A program made the translations under genes and the position numbers. This document shows, in pieces, positions 11,202 through 22,608 of a stretch of 64,000 bases of DNA; the first letter of the stretch is position 1; each line of letters starts with the position of its first letter. The stretch is from contig NC_057316.1 in the NCBI RefSeq assembly GCF_000687475.1, positions 4,154,001-4,218,000 on the forward strand. Direction: 5' to 3'. This DNA comes from Ustilaginoidea virens (Eukaryota > Ascomycota > Sordariomycetes > Hypocreales > Clavicipitaceae). The notes under the pieces were generated by a model that was not told where the DNA came from, did not search any database, and worked only from the letters and a program-made list of their open reading frames with translations.

Positions 11202-13044
11202 CTACAACTTGGACTTGGGTCGCTGGGCCGGCACAACCAGAGGATCGTACACCGAATGAGACAGGGCATCCGTGGCCGTGGAGGAGTGAGAAAACAGGCT
11301 CTTGGCGTCGACCAAGCTCGGGTTGAGGTCCTTGACGCTCGCGCAGCCAATCAGCCTCATGTTCATCTCCATCTCGTCCTTGAGCAGCCGCATGGCGCGC
11401 TCGACGCCGTCCTGGCCGTAGGCGCTCATGGCGTACAGGAAGGGACGGCCGATGCCGACGCCCCGCGCGCCCAGGCACAAGGCCTTGATGATGTCGGTGG
11501 CGCGGCGCACGCCGCCGTCGACAAAGACCTCGATGCTGTCCTGCAGCCCGCGGGCGCGCAGCACGGGCATGGTCTCGGCGAGAACCTCGATGCCCGACCG
11601 CGCCGTGTCCAGCTGCCGGCCGCCGTGGTTGGACAGGACGACGCCGTCCACGCCGGCCTCGACGGCGCGCAGCACGTCTTCCACCGTCTGGACGCCCTTG
11701 AGGACGATGGGCATCTTGGTGACGGCCCTGAACCACGGCACGTCCTTCCAGCTGAGGGACGGGTCGATGAAGCTCGAGATGGCGCGGGCGGCGCCCTGGG
11801 AGTTGTCCGTGTCGTGGCCGGCCTGGACGCTGCTGCCTTGCTCGGTGAACTTGGACCGCATGTCCTTTTCCCGACGGCCCAGCTGGGGCGCGTCGACGGT
11901 GATGAAGAGGCCCTTGCAGCCGCGCTGCTCGGCGTGCGCCACGATTTTGCGCGTGATTTCGCGATCCTTGTTGACGTAGAGCTGCAGCCACTGGACTTGC
12001 TGGCCCTGGCGGGCGTCCATGATCTCGTCCAGGGAGCACGAGGCCAGGGTGGGGATCATCTGGATGACGCTGTGCGTGTGGGCCGCGCGGGTGAGGACAA
12101 CCTCGCCCTCGGGGTTGCCCAGCTTGCCGAGGGCGGTGGCCGTGACGTAAAAGGGGATGGAGCACCGGGTGCCCAGCATGGTTGTTGAAAAGTCGACATG
12201 CTCGACGTCGACAAGGACGCGAGGTCGGAACCAGATGCGGTGGAAGGCGCTGTGGTTTTCCCGCAGGGTCTGATGGAAACAAGCCGGGGATGGTCAGCGT
12301 TGCGAGTGAGAGGAAGAGAGGTTGGGAGGTTGGGCGGGTTGGGTGGGATGGGTGACACACGATTTCGTCGTCGGCGGCACTGGAGTAGTAGCCCCATGCA
12401 GTCTTCTTGAGCAATCTGCGAGCGACGGCCTCAAAGTCAAACAGGTTGTAGCACTGGGACAAGAGCGGTTTCTGCTCCGCACGTTCCAATCGCTCGGCCT
12501 CGTCGGCATCTTGCTCTTGCTCTTGCTCTTGCGCGGCAACCGTGCTCATGTCGACCGGCCCGAGATGCTTCGACCGGTCGAGATATTTGCGCAGGGTGTC
12601 GGACGGGTGGACGGGGTCGAACTCTCGGGTCGCATCTTTGCCCTGGGCGACGGGATTGTGAGTTTACTTGCGCAGGCCACGCACGGCATGGCGTGGCATG
12701 GCGTGGCATGGAAAGGGGTGGTTGCCCGCTAGCTCACAGCATATCGTAGGATGATTTTCGATCCTCCGGGGTGCTCTATCAGGAAAATCGCCGGGTCAGC
12801 AGCCTGTCTGTCAGGGAGGGAGGGCGTCATGGCCGAGAGGCGGACGGCGCAGGCGCAGGCGCAGGCGCAGATGGGGCCAAACGAACCGGGCAGGAAGTCT
12901 GTGACGTCGTAGGCGTTGCCCTGCGGCAGAGTCAGTCAAAACGGCGAGCTTGGGGGATTTTCCGTCCGGACGGGTGCCCACGTGTATGATGACCCAGCAT
13001 GACTTTGCGTCGCTGTGCTGAGCGACGTCGGCGCCCGTAAGCAT
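11202..13044 (-). CDS. cyb2: cytochrome b2-type L-lactate dehydrogenase (FMN-dependent alpha-hydroxy acid dehydrogenase)
   Basis: Flavocytochrome oxidising L-lactate or a related 2-hydroxy acid, with electrons passing from FMN to b5-type haem. Five exons join in phase: 13044-12982, 12920-12887, 12775-12738, 12642-12361 and 12269-11202, giving 494 residues. The cytochrome b5 domain (about 1-80) has haem ligands H34 in EHPGG and H57 in FDPVHPSD. The FMN domain (about 115-480) contains ITVDAPQLGRREKDMR and the catalytic SNHGGRQLD with H354 and R357. The start MLTGADVAQHSDAKSCW begins directly with the b5 domain, so unlike yeast Cyb2 there is no mitochondrial presequence. The protein ends PKSKL, a canonical PTS1 signal, which suggests peroxisomal location. 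The substrate could instead be another 2-hydroxy acid such as mandelate or glycolate. Confidence 0.92.
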
Positions 13045-13087
13045 GCTGTTGATGGTTTGGGTGGGGGGGGGAAACTGGTGCGAGGCC

Positions 13088-13121
13088 GGGGATGGGGATG
13101 GGGATGGGGATGGGGATGGGG
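13088..13121. repeat. (GGGGAT)n repeat
   Basis: Five tandem GGGGAT hexamers in the promoter-side flank of cyb2. The G-rich strand could form a four-stranded structure. Confidence 0.85.
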
Positions 13122-13823
13122 GGCTCAGAGGAGGTTTCCCGTCTTTGAAGCAACGAAGCAGAGGCAGAGGCAGAGGCAGAAGCAGGCGGGTGCGGGCAGC
13201 TACTTGGCGGAAAGCAGCAATACGCCGTCGCCTGCCCAAAAGATAGATTGAGGCGGTACGGAGTAGAGAAACTCCAGAACCTACGTTGCAGCTTGCTTGG
13301 AGGCAGGTCCAAGTCCAGGTCCAGGGCCTCGGCGCCAGGGTCAGCAGGGCAAGGACGGACGGACTCGGACAAATCCCGACGGCATGATTGGGCTGCTCCA
13401 AGAACCCCACTTTCCCCACTTCCCTACTGACCTCGGGTTAAAGGATGGCGAGCAACGGACTTGAGTCTTGAGGAGGAGCTGGACCCACAAAAAACGGAGC
13501 GGGTACAAGGCAACGTCTGGTGACTCCAGCTGTTCCATCGTTCCATCGTCGTCAAATCGTCATCGTGTCAATTGTATTGGTACTTCCCAAGTACCTCCTA
13601 AGGTACCGTAGGTACCTAGGTAAATTAGGTAGGTAGGTACCTTATCTGTCATGCCCTGCAGAACTGCAACCCTGGCCGCCGGCATCGCCTACGACGCACA
13701 TGAAGAACGAGGCCTACCAAACATGCCAAGCACAGACACATGCATTAGGTACTGAATCAGTTGACTCCTCTTAGGGTTACGCCACGGTACGCACCCGGTA
13801 CGTAGAACAGTCCCAGAGCTGGG

Positions 13824-13857
13824 CAACGCCGACAACGCCGACAACGCCGACAACGCC
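13824..13857. repeat. (CGACAACGC)n 9-bp repeat
   Basis: Nearly four tandem nonamers, in the 3' flank of bro1. Confidence 0.85.
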
Positions 13858-13930
13858 AGGCTCGCCACCCACCCGCAACGTCCTCCCAGCCCAAGCATGG
13901 CCATGCTAGACGCAAAACCCATGGTTATGT

Positions 13931-16900
13931 TTACTTCCAGGAGCTGAGCCCCGCCCACGGATCATGGGGCTGTTGCTGTCGCTGTTGCTGCTGGGCCGAC
14001 CTCGGCTGAGCACCTTGTGCTTGTCCGCCAGGGATTTCATAGGGCTGACCTTGGCCGCCATCACCACCACCGTAGTGGAAAGTCTGCTGGGGCCCCAAAG
14101 GAGGAGGGCCGGGAGGAGGTGGGGGAGGCACGAACCCCAGCGGCACGTAGCCGGGTTGCTGCTGCGTTTGAGATGCCCCGTAGCTGCCGTAAGTCTGGTG
14201 GCTCTGGTGGTGCTGGTGCGTCTGGTGCTGGTGCGTCTGGTGCTGGTGCGTCTGGTGCTGGTGCGTCTGGTGCTGGTGCGTCTGGTTCTGGTGCGCCTGT
14301 CCAAACGATGTTTGGTTTGGGGGCGGCGATTGTGCCATGTAGCTCACGCCAAACGATAGTTGATTCGGTGGTGGCGATGTCGGTCCCGGCGTCCGCCCGT
14401 ACTGCGATGGGTCATACGTGGGCTGGGTGAAAGTGCTTTGTGGTGGTGGAGGACTCGAGTATCCTGGGTATCTGGCTTGACCCGGTGGCGGTGGCGACGT
14501 CGCTACCTGGTACTGTCCCTGAAAATTGGTCTGCGGATATCGTGGCCCCTGGCCCGCCTGGAACAAGGGAGCAGGTGTTGGCCGCCCACAAGTCGACGGC
14601 GGTTCTGATGCCGCCTTCGGCTTTTCTGGCTCCATTGACATGCGCTCCATCAACTCCCGCAACCGCTCTCGTTCCAGTTCTGCTTGCGAGTTCTTGCTGG
14701 CTGACCGATCCTGTTCAATGTGGTTGAGCAGCTGAGCGCCCTCGGCCCGTCGGTTGTTCACAAAGCTCTCCACGTTCTTCTCCAGGCTTTGCACAGTCTC
14801 CCGCATCTCCGCGTACCAATTCTTCGCGCTTTGCAGCCCCGCCTCGAGATCCAGAAATTCCTGATATGCCCTCTTGTATCTATTGATGGCCAACGACCGC
14901 TGCCGTTGAATGGCCTCGTACCTGCTCTGTTCCGACCTGACGCGCTTGTCCTGCAGGAGGGCGTTGAACGTGACCGTCAACTCCTTCATCAGCTGTGATT
15001 GTTTGTGGTTCGCTTGCAGCAGGCGATTCTGATGTGGCCTGAATTTCTCCAACTCCTGCTCAAACAGTTGACTTTCGTAATTGGCTATCGACTTCTTATT
15101 CAAGATCAGAACCTGCGAAATGTCGTCATTATGCACCTAAAGAGAGAAGACGACATCGGTCAGTGACTACAAGTTCACAGGCCGGGGGGAGGGGCGCGAA
15201 AAGAATCGAATCCAAGATTCAAAAGAGATCCAAAAAGGGCCGACGCCCCAACTCACCTTGTCCTTGAGGTCCTTCAAAACTTGGTTCCGCTCACGCTTGA
15301 TGAGATTGAGCTTTTTTAGAATATCTTCGACTCTGCTGACTTGGTCCAACACACTTGTTCCACTCTCCCCGAAGTCGGCGTCTAGCAGATTTGGCTCGGT
15401 TCTTGAGGGACTAGACACGCGGCTACCCCTGGCCCGAGACACAGCAATCTGGAACAGCTGGTCAACTTGGCCTTCTTGAGCTGCGTGCCGCATTTCGTCA
15501 AACTCGTGCTCATTCTGTCGCAATTTATTTGCAAGCCCATTGTCGTTCCTTATTGCCTCGTCCAATGCTTCTCGATAGCTGCGGATATCGGATCTCAACG
15601 TGGTTGTTAACCGGGAACTGGGTTGCTGACTCCATTCACTTTCAAATTTTGACCGCATCTTCTCGCACACACCCTCTTCCATGTCCAGCTGCTTAGAACA
15701 GCTGTCCAGAGTTGAGACGATCGATTCCTTCTCTTTACGCAACACATCAAAAATATCGGCAGGGCTCTCGTGGTCAGCAACATCGCTACACCACTGACGG
15801 AAATCTTCGTCTGGGATGATGTCCTGGTCAAAGCCACCTTTAAGCACCTGCAATGCCCCAGGCAATCGGAGGTAGTCAAGACTTGCCGCCATCTCCCCGT
15901 TCGCTGTATCTACTCTCTCGGTCTCGGCTCGAACCAATTTCGCCTTTTCCTCATCATACAAACTTGCTGACTCGGTCACGGCCATTGGTACAATCTTGGC
16001 AAATAGGTCGGGTCCGGTGATGCGTTGCATATCCTGGCCAGCGTAAAGTTCCGTCACGGGGATAGGTTTCGAGGCGGGAAGCTTGGCGATCGGCGGGAGA
16101 CTTGCCTCAGAAGGAACATTTTGATGGTATACAAAGTCGTTGTCTTTCATCGCACCGCGGAGCTTGTCCTGAACTGTTGATAAATGCCGCTTTGACAACT
16201 CTGACAGATGGGCGCCACACTCTGCACTCAGGTTTGAGTTGGCGGGCACTGAAGAAGGGAAGTTTCGCGACATTCGATCCGCTTCTTTTGCGAGGGTTTC
16301 TGCGACCTGGTATCGAGACACGGCGATGCCATGCTGATTCGAGTCATCGTCGGCAAGGCCTTGGTAGTACTGGGCCATTGAATTGAGCAAATGCGTCTTG
16401 ATCTGATCACGGACGGCAGTCTTGGTTAGTGCTGTGAGGTGGCTTGGGGATTGTTTCTCGATGCATTTCTCAACATGTGCGACCGGCACCTGTGACGGGG
16501 TGTTTTTCTTTTCTTTCGTTCTCTTTTGATTTTCCGTACCTGAACCATTATCAACCAAACCTTCTCGAAAATTGCCCTGTTGACATTGTCTTGAACCCCT
16601 TCAATAGCCTGGCCGTAAAGGTAGCCTGCTTGCGAAGCCAGCTTGGCAAGCAATGCCACCTTTTTGCCATCCGCCACCTGCTTCTCCAAGAAGACTTCTT
16701 GTGCCTGGGCAAGCAAAATGCTTATCAATGTCTTGACTGTTTCCCGGCTTAGGTCGAAGGAAGGCGCGTGAAGAAAGTTTTCGTTGATATAAGTGTACAT
16801 TCCGGCCGAGGCCTGAAACGAGTGGTAGGCAACTTTGAGACGTGACTCCTCGGCCCGGTTTTGGAAAGCTGCATGGCATGACAAGACGGCGGAGATGTTG

Positions 16901-17336
16901 AAGATGACGGATGCCTTTTCGAATGCCAGAGAATATTGCATCGTTGACTTGTGGGTGAAGGCGTCAAACCTGATACGTGAAAGGGGGGGGTGTGAGCAAG
17001 CTTCCAAGGTTTGGGCATGTCGCCCGTGGTTGGGAATACATCGGCACCTGTTTCATACCAAGTGAAGGGGATTTTAATGTGCTGCTCATCAACGGGGAAT
17101 CGCAGATCGAGTAGCTCAAGCTGACCGTAGTACCTATACAACATGTCGCGGCCAGTTGTGCTCTCCTTGCCGGCCCCTCGCATATCCTGCCGCAGGCGGT
17201 TGAGGGTGGCACACTCTTCAGCGTAGCGCTCGGGGTCGTCTCCGTAGCTCTGGCGTATATAACCCTTTAATGGACCAACCCAATCAATGTCAACAGTGGC
17301 CTTTAAAGGCACCGAGATCATTGGCGACTGCGGCAT
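13931..17336 (-). CDS. bro1: Bro1, ESCRT-associated vacuolar sorting protein
   Basis: ALIX/Bro1 family scaffold that binds Snf7 on endosomes and recruits the deubiquitinase during multivesicular body sorting. Four exons join in phase: 17336-17059, 16969-16540, 16489-15257 and 15136-13931, giving 1048 residues. The BRO1 domain (about 1-390) starts MPQSPMISVPLKATVDIDW and includes YGDDPERYAEECATLNRLR. The V domain, helical and coiled, runs from about 400 to 790. The tail from about 830 is rich in Pro, Gln and Tyr (SSPPPP, YDPSQYGRT) and ends DPWAGLSSWK. The direct BRO1 start and vacuolar-sorting-type tail favour Bro1 over the pH-signalling paralogue PalA/Rim20, which is the main alternative. 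A coding minisatellite gives Gln-Thr-His-Gln-His repeats near the C-terminus. Confidence 0.9.
14217..14291. repeat. 15-bp coding minisatellite in bro1
   Basis: About five copies of a 15-bp unit encoding QTHQH on the minus strand, inside the Pro/Gln-rich tail of Bro1. The 15-bp period preserves frame, so copy number can vary without breaking the gene. Confidence 0.9.
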
Positions 17337-19499
17337 CTTTGCTGCGCAGAGTTCCCCCAATGGCGTGGTGGCGAGGAACTACGACCCAGGCCCAAAGATG
17401 CTCCCAACGTCGGCCCAAGGAGAGGCCGCGAAATCGTATGTTGACCCCCAGAGGCCGCAGGAGCTATGCAGGAGCAGGAAGTGCAAAGACACGGCATCAG
17501 CAGTCAGCTGCAAGGCGAGGCGTAGCTCACGACAGCAACTCTTGCCGAGCGCTCAGCAGTATGATTCTCGGGGGACGCTTCGGGAGGGATGTGGGGAGGC
17601 GGCACGAGTCGTGGCAATGAGCTCGGAGAAAAAGAAAAAGAGAGAATAGAAGGATGGAACGGGTCGGGTCGCTTCTCATGCAGCCCAAACCGCGTGGCGT
17701 GGTGCGGGAAGACGCAGGTACTTGTTTGACAAAGCGGATCAGGTGATCGTCGGTTGGATGGGTAATGCGGGACGGAAGGCCGACTGGACTCGATGTTTAT
17801 GAGGAGTTTTGCGATGCGTCTCTGGAGGTTAGGGAGAGAGCTGACACGGTACAGACACCGTACTGCAGAGCTTGTAAGACGGTTGTCTGCAGCAAGTGGG
17901 TTGGACCAGACCGTATCGTAGCCCTGGGATGGCAATGTTATGTCGAAGTAAGCCTTTGGTCGGGCTGGGGGGATGGAGAAGCGGGGTCTTGGTTGGTTGC
18001 GGGTTGCGGTTGAACAGCGTCCCATCCCCATCCATGCCAGACGATCACGAATCTCGATCCTTAGTGGACGCAGGTGGTCCGGCCTCGGTGGTCACTGCCG
18101 TCCAAGCTTGCAGTCCCTACATACATACCTCCCAGTGCCAAGTTAGGTACGGAGGGCGGACTCTAGTAGTGTCTGGTACATGCCCGTTTCAAATATGACG
18201 CAGGCAGGCGGGAAGCACGGAAAGAGGCGGCGTGGTGGGGGGGAGAGGCGGGGGACAAAGTACCCCCGTGGTATCTGAGGTTATCCATATACGGACTCGG
18301 TTACTCCGTAGTCCGTACGTAGGTACATAGCACTGAGCAGTCTTCCACAGCCGCCGATTGTTTCAATTGCTCCTCGCACGGTGCAGCCAGTTGTCCACTG
18401 TCCAGCAAACACCAGACCCATCATCGGAAACCCCCAGCCCTTTCCCACGCTCACGCAGACAGACAGACATACACATGCCCATAATAGAGTCTGGTCCTTT
18501 TTGAAATGGACGCATGCAATGCAATCAACACATGCCATCCTCGATCCTTTATCACGCCAGTCCACAGCAAGTCCACAGCAAGTCCACAGCAAGTCCACAG
18601 CAAGTCCACAGCAAGTCCACAGCAAGTCCACAGCAAGTCCACAGCAAGTCCACAGCAGTCCACAGCATAGCCAAGCATCCAACAAGTCGACACGCAACCC
18701 ATCCATCAATCATTCGACAGGCATCATGGTTCCGACATGTCCGTCTGAACGGCGCCACGAGCTTTCAACCTCCGCCGCCGTGGTAAAAGCGTCTGATGCT
18801 GTCTGGTTTTGCAGCGGGGACCACCAGGTCCGCTCCGCTCTCGCAACTTGTACGGAATGGTTCATGTTTTAGTCTCTGCAATCTCACCCACTAAAGCCAG
18901 CAGGATGCCCCCTCGTGCATAATGCAGGTGACGGCACCCAGCAATTCGCATCCGCCATTGGCCCACTCTTGCCGCTGGCAAACAGTAAGCTATCGATTGA
19001 TCCTCGTTTTCACGGGCCGAATGGGTAAACCTGCCCCAACTGGCCCCGTCAGGCATGGCGCGTCGTCTGGCGGGCGATACAACCCGATGGTCTCTATTTG
19101 CTCGTCTGGAGACGCCGACTTCTATCGCATAAATCATGGTACTACGGGGTGACAACAAGGCGGGCACGTAATACTGGCGCAAGAGGATCAAAGACTTGAG
19201 CTGAACGAAGTAGGCCGCACCACATGTTACCACCTGGCTAAAGTCAAAGTCTCAGCAACGAATAGGGCGTCTGGTATGCAAAGATTTAAGCGCTGCATTG
19301 GTTCGACTCGCACTGCCAGCTGATTCGAAACGTCCTTGACTTTCATTCTTGCAAACATTGCATTCCCAATCTGCCGCACAACACGGCCGTTGTAACCAAA
19401 ACAACACTCCGTACTGCAAGGAGACGTTGTCAAGTCCTGTCGTCCCCCGTCCAGCTCAAGTGATGCTTCATGCGGCGAAACCGGGGACCCGGAACACGC
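17337..19499. other. long spacer between bro1 and phospholipase D
   Basis: No supportable gene on either strand. The left part should include the bro1 promoter. It contains an 11-bp minisatellite and an ACTCCGTA/GTCCGTAC motif cluster near 18302-18320. Frames across the minisatellite are repeat artefacts. Confidence 0.6.
18559..18668. repeat. 11-bp minisatellite (AGTCCACAGCA)n
   Basis: About ten near-perfect tandem copies of an 11-bp unit, the last ones missing a base. The 11-bp period shifts frame at every copy, and all frames stay open. It lies in non-coding DNA. Confidence 0.9.
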
Positions 19500-22428
19500 C
19501 TAGGTGTACACGCTCTCGGTAAAGGAATTCACTTGCAAACCCCTTTCGGCCATCTCGGCCCCTTCCAAAAATGACATGGGCATGCAAACTAAATGACCCT
19601 TGATTTGGGATAGCTTCTCGCGCGCTTCATCGGGGGGCATGAATTGGTCGTAAATGTGGCCGGCTTTGACACCCCTGGGTGGTAGATAACGATCGTAGTC
19701 GTTGAAGTTCTTGACTAGTCACTTGTTTTAGCATCTTGCATCTGCCAAGGACGCAGCAGTGTCCAGCATTGGGGCTACCTACTGTGATCATCAGGATCGG
19801 CATGGAAAACATTGCGGAAGAGCTTTGTGTTCTTCTCTGCCTGTCCCATCCACTTGTCCCAAAGCTGGTCCGACAATGGGTCGGAAACAAATTCCCACGA
19901 ATCATCCCTGTCGTAAACGTCGTTTTCCGCCTTGACGGTGGGAGGCTGGGCATTGATGTCGTCTTGGGCGTCAAAGGCTTGCGGGGGCAGCAAGCCAAGA
20001 TGCTCTCGCCAAAGATAACGACGCAAGGTGGCCGCATGATAACCTGCTTCGAATGGTTTGCCGTCCATAGTAGTTTGAATCCTGCGACCATCTTCCATGA
20101 CGATGCTAAGCTCGCTATCGTGGTCACCGAGCTGGCTTCGGTCATTCAGGTTGCTGGATCCGCAAATGACGATGCGGTCGTCGGCAATAAGGAGCTTCGA
20201 GTGAACGTATAGCTCCTCCTGAATCCAGTTTTTAATCTCCGACTCTTCGTCTTGACGATTATCCCACGGCTCATCCTTCAGCGAGCCTTCCGCCTTCATG
20301 GCATGATGGGCAACACTTGCCGCTGAGATGACTTCCTCTTCTGGCTTCTCTCGCTCAAAGGTCTCTCTGGCACGCATGGCATCCTCTGCTGCCTTTTTTT
20401 GAGAGCTCCTCATGTTGGATTGGCGCCTCTCCCTTTCCGCCTTGCGGTGCTCCTTCCGCCTTAAGCGTAGTTCGGAGAATCTGCCGCCATCTTGCTCCCC
20501 AGAGCTGCTGCTGTCATAGCCGTGTACCCCGCTAGCCATGATTTCCTCGGCTTCGGCCCGTTGAACTTGCTGGTAGCTGATACCCGTCTTCTTCTCAGCT
20601 TCGCAAATGGCATGCGTCTTGTTCAGACGGTCGTAAGATCGCAAGTTGAAGAAGAAGATGTGTTGGGTGGGGTCGACACCCTCCTTCTTGATTTGCCCAA
20701 AGATGGAGTGTTCTCCTCGACAGATCGACTTGTACTGGTAGTCCATGATGGCTCTGGTTCCGGAGGCCGCATTCTCGCGCAAGTCGCCGGCGAATCCTGG
20801 AATGGCGGGGATGATGATGATGATGCGGAACTTGCGGCCCTCCTTGGCTGCTCGGACGACTGCTTCCACCATGGCTCGCCCGATCGTGTTGTGGATCGGG
20901 TATTGCTGGTCGCCAGTAGCGGTGATGAAGAATTGGTTTTCGATGTAGACGTAATGCTCGGCTTTGCGAATGACGTCGATGTAGGCATTCTGTATAGAGT
21001 GATCCTTGAGGATGCCGCTGGACCAGTCAGCGCTAGATCGTACGAGTTGCGCACGAACAGTGCCCCTGCCGTCCAAGCTCTTGGTGCTGAGCGGCGACAG
21101 AGGATGCTTAATGTAGTCGCCAACGGGATGCTTGGGCCTCTGGACGCCCACCAGGTCCTCGTCGTCACCCTCGCGCCCTTCGAGCATAATCCAATCATAT
21201 CTTTCATCCCGCTTGTACTTGTCTCTTTTGATAAAGTTCCAGCGAAGAATGAAGTGCTCGGCCATGTCGTAGACGCAGGGTCCAACGACAGCCATGGAGA
21301 CATCATGCCACGGCATTCGACCGTACTCGGCCTTGCTCAGTTCATTCTCCTCCCAGTCTTGTACCTTTTTAAAGTCCATGATGCGGTTATTGTTGAAATC
21401 TTGGCCCGGCCATATTTCTTCGGAAACGCCTTCGGGGTGCACATCGGAAAGAGGATGCTGATGGGCGTCCCAACGGCCAAAGCACAAGTCTAGCCCTCCA
21501 ATAAAGGCAATGGCGTAGTCAATGACGATGAACTTTTCGTGATGAGCCCAATACATGGTCATGTCAGCAGCGTTTTCGAAGACGTTGTGATCGGGATGCC
21601 TCATGACCCGAATGTTGCCGTGACCAGGCGTGCCCTCTGGGCAAAGCGCATCAAGAGCATGCTTGGTGTGGCGAGAGTTGCAGGTCAAGGCGGCTTCGAC
21701 CTCCTTGTAAACAGACACGTAAATTTTTACTCCAGCCTCTGCTCTTCTTTTGAGGACCTGGTCCAGGCGATAGTCCTGTTTATGGTACGGCGGTCGTCGC
21801 AGAAACAGTTCGGGAGATAGCCACCAGCCGCAAATATAGATGGATTCCCGAGCCTGCTCCAGGGCCACGGAAACAGCCCAGAAGTAGTCGCGGCCATCGA
21901 CGTACCACTTGACAAGGTTGCCGTCCCTTTCAGGAAAGTAGGAATTGAAACGATGCGATTGACATATGGCAGAGCGCTTCTCGTCGCATCGCTGTTCGTG
22001 TTCTTCATCGTGACGGTGGTCTTTGTTAAACTGTGGTCAAGGATTTTAGCAGACGTCCCTTCTCTCCATCCCCTTCGGCCCTCCCTTTTCTTCTTTTCTT
22101 CTTTTCTTCTTTTCTTCTTTTCTTCTTTTCTTCTTTTCTTCGTTTCGCAGTCGTTTTGGGAATACGCACCAAGTTTCCAAATTTACCAATCTGATGTCTA
22201 CAGAGGAAAATGTCAACCGGCCTTGGAGACTCAAGGCAAGCAAGGCATGGCAGGGCTGTCGTCAACGTACTTTTTGTGAATCAAGGCGACTTTGGCGTCA
22301 TGAAGCTTGGTGTCGCTAAGCTTTTCTTTCAAGTCGTCCATGAACCCCGAGAACCCGGTATGGTTCCCGGGTTTTTTCTCATCCCCAGGGATAGCACGGT
22401 CATTGGGAATTTCCCCAGTCTTGGACAT
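19500..22428 (-). CDS. phospholipase D (two HKD motifs, PLD1/PldA type)
   Basis: Hydrolyses phosphatidylcholine to phosphatidic acid at membranes. The main exon 22030-19783 and last exon 19714-19500 join in phase (PDDH-IKNFNDYDRYLPPRG) and end VNSFTESVYT. HKD1 is HHEKFIVIDYAIAFIGG and HKD2 is HSKLLIADDRIVICGSSN, with YIENQFFI and the IIIIIPAIPGF strand between them, as in eukaryotic PLDs. A Lys/Glu-rich insert separates the halves. No PX or PH domain is visible, unlike yeast Spo14. The first exon is less certain: 22428-22267 (MSKTGEIPNDRAIPGDEKK) requires a weak GTTGAC donor to keep phase. A further exon to 22608 (MSAVPISVACSNHPP) can be joined in phase by a 46-base GTACGC/CATAG intron. The intron before the main exon carries a CTTTT-type repeat. 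Confidence 0.88.
22088..22142. repeat. (TTCTTTTC)-type pyrimidine repeat
   Basis: Tandem CTTTT/TTCTT array inside an intron of the phospholipase D gene; purine-rich on the sense strand. Confidence 0.85.
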
Positions 22429-22608
22429 GACGCGGTTCGGGCCGTGGACCTTGCCAAATGGCTATGTGCAACAGTTCAGCTCAGGTCAGGGGTCGCCGCA
22501 GCGTACAATGGATGGGCAAACAGCTCTTGAAGCTTTTCCTCTGTGGTCGACTTGTTGATTGCCAGGGGGGTGATTTGAACAAGCAACCGAGATTGGGACC
22601 GCAGACAT

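Larger units (their letters stand above)
13045..13930. other. repeat-rich spacer between cyb2 and bro1
   Basis: No gene seen. It holds GGGGAT and CGACAACGC tandem repeats, a GGTACCTA-rich palindromic stretch at about 13592-13643 and one TACGGAGTA word near 13256. The right half is the 3' flank of bro1 and the left part should contain the cyb2 promoter. Confidence 0.6.

Noticed and set aside
11175..12188. 337-codon + strand frame across the flavocytochrome gene
   Set aside because: It is antisense to a well-supported five-exon gene and caused by high GC at third positions.
18540..18786. Gln/Ser/Thr repeat proteins across the 11-bp minisatellite
   Set aside because: The frames exist only because the repeat lacks stops in all frames; flanks have no coding character.
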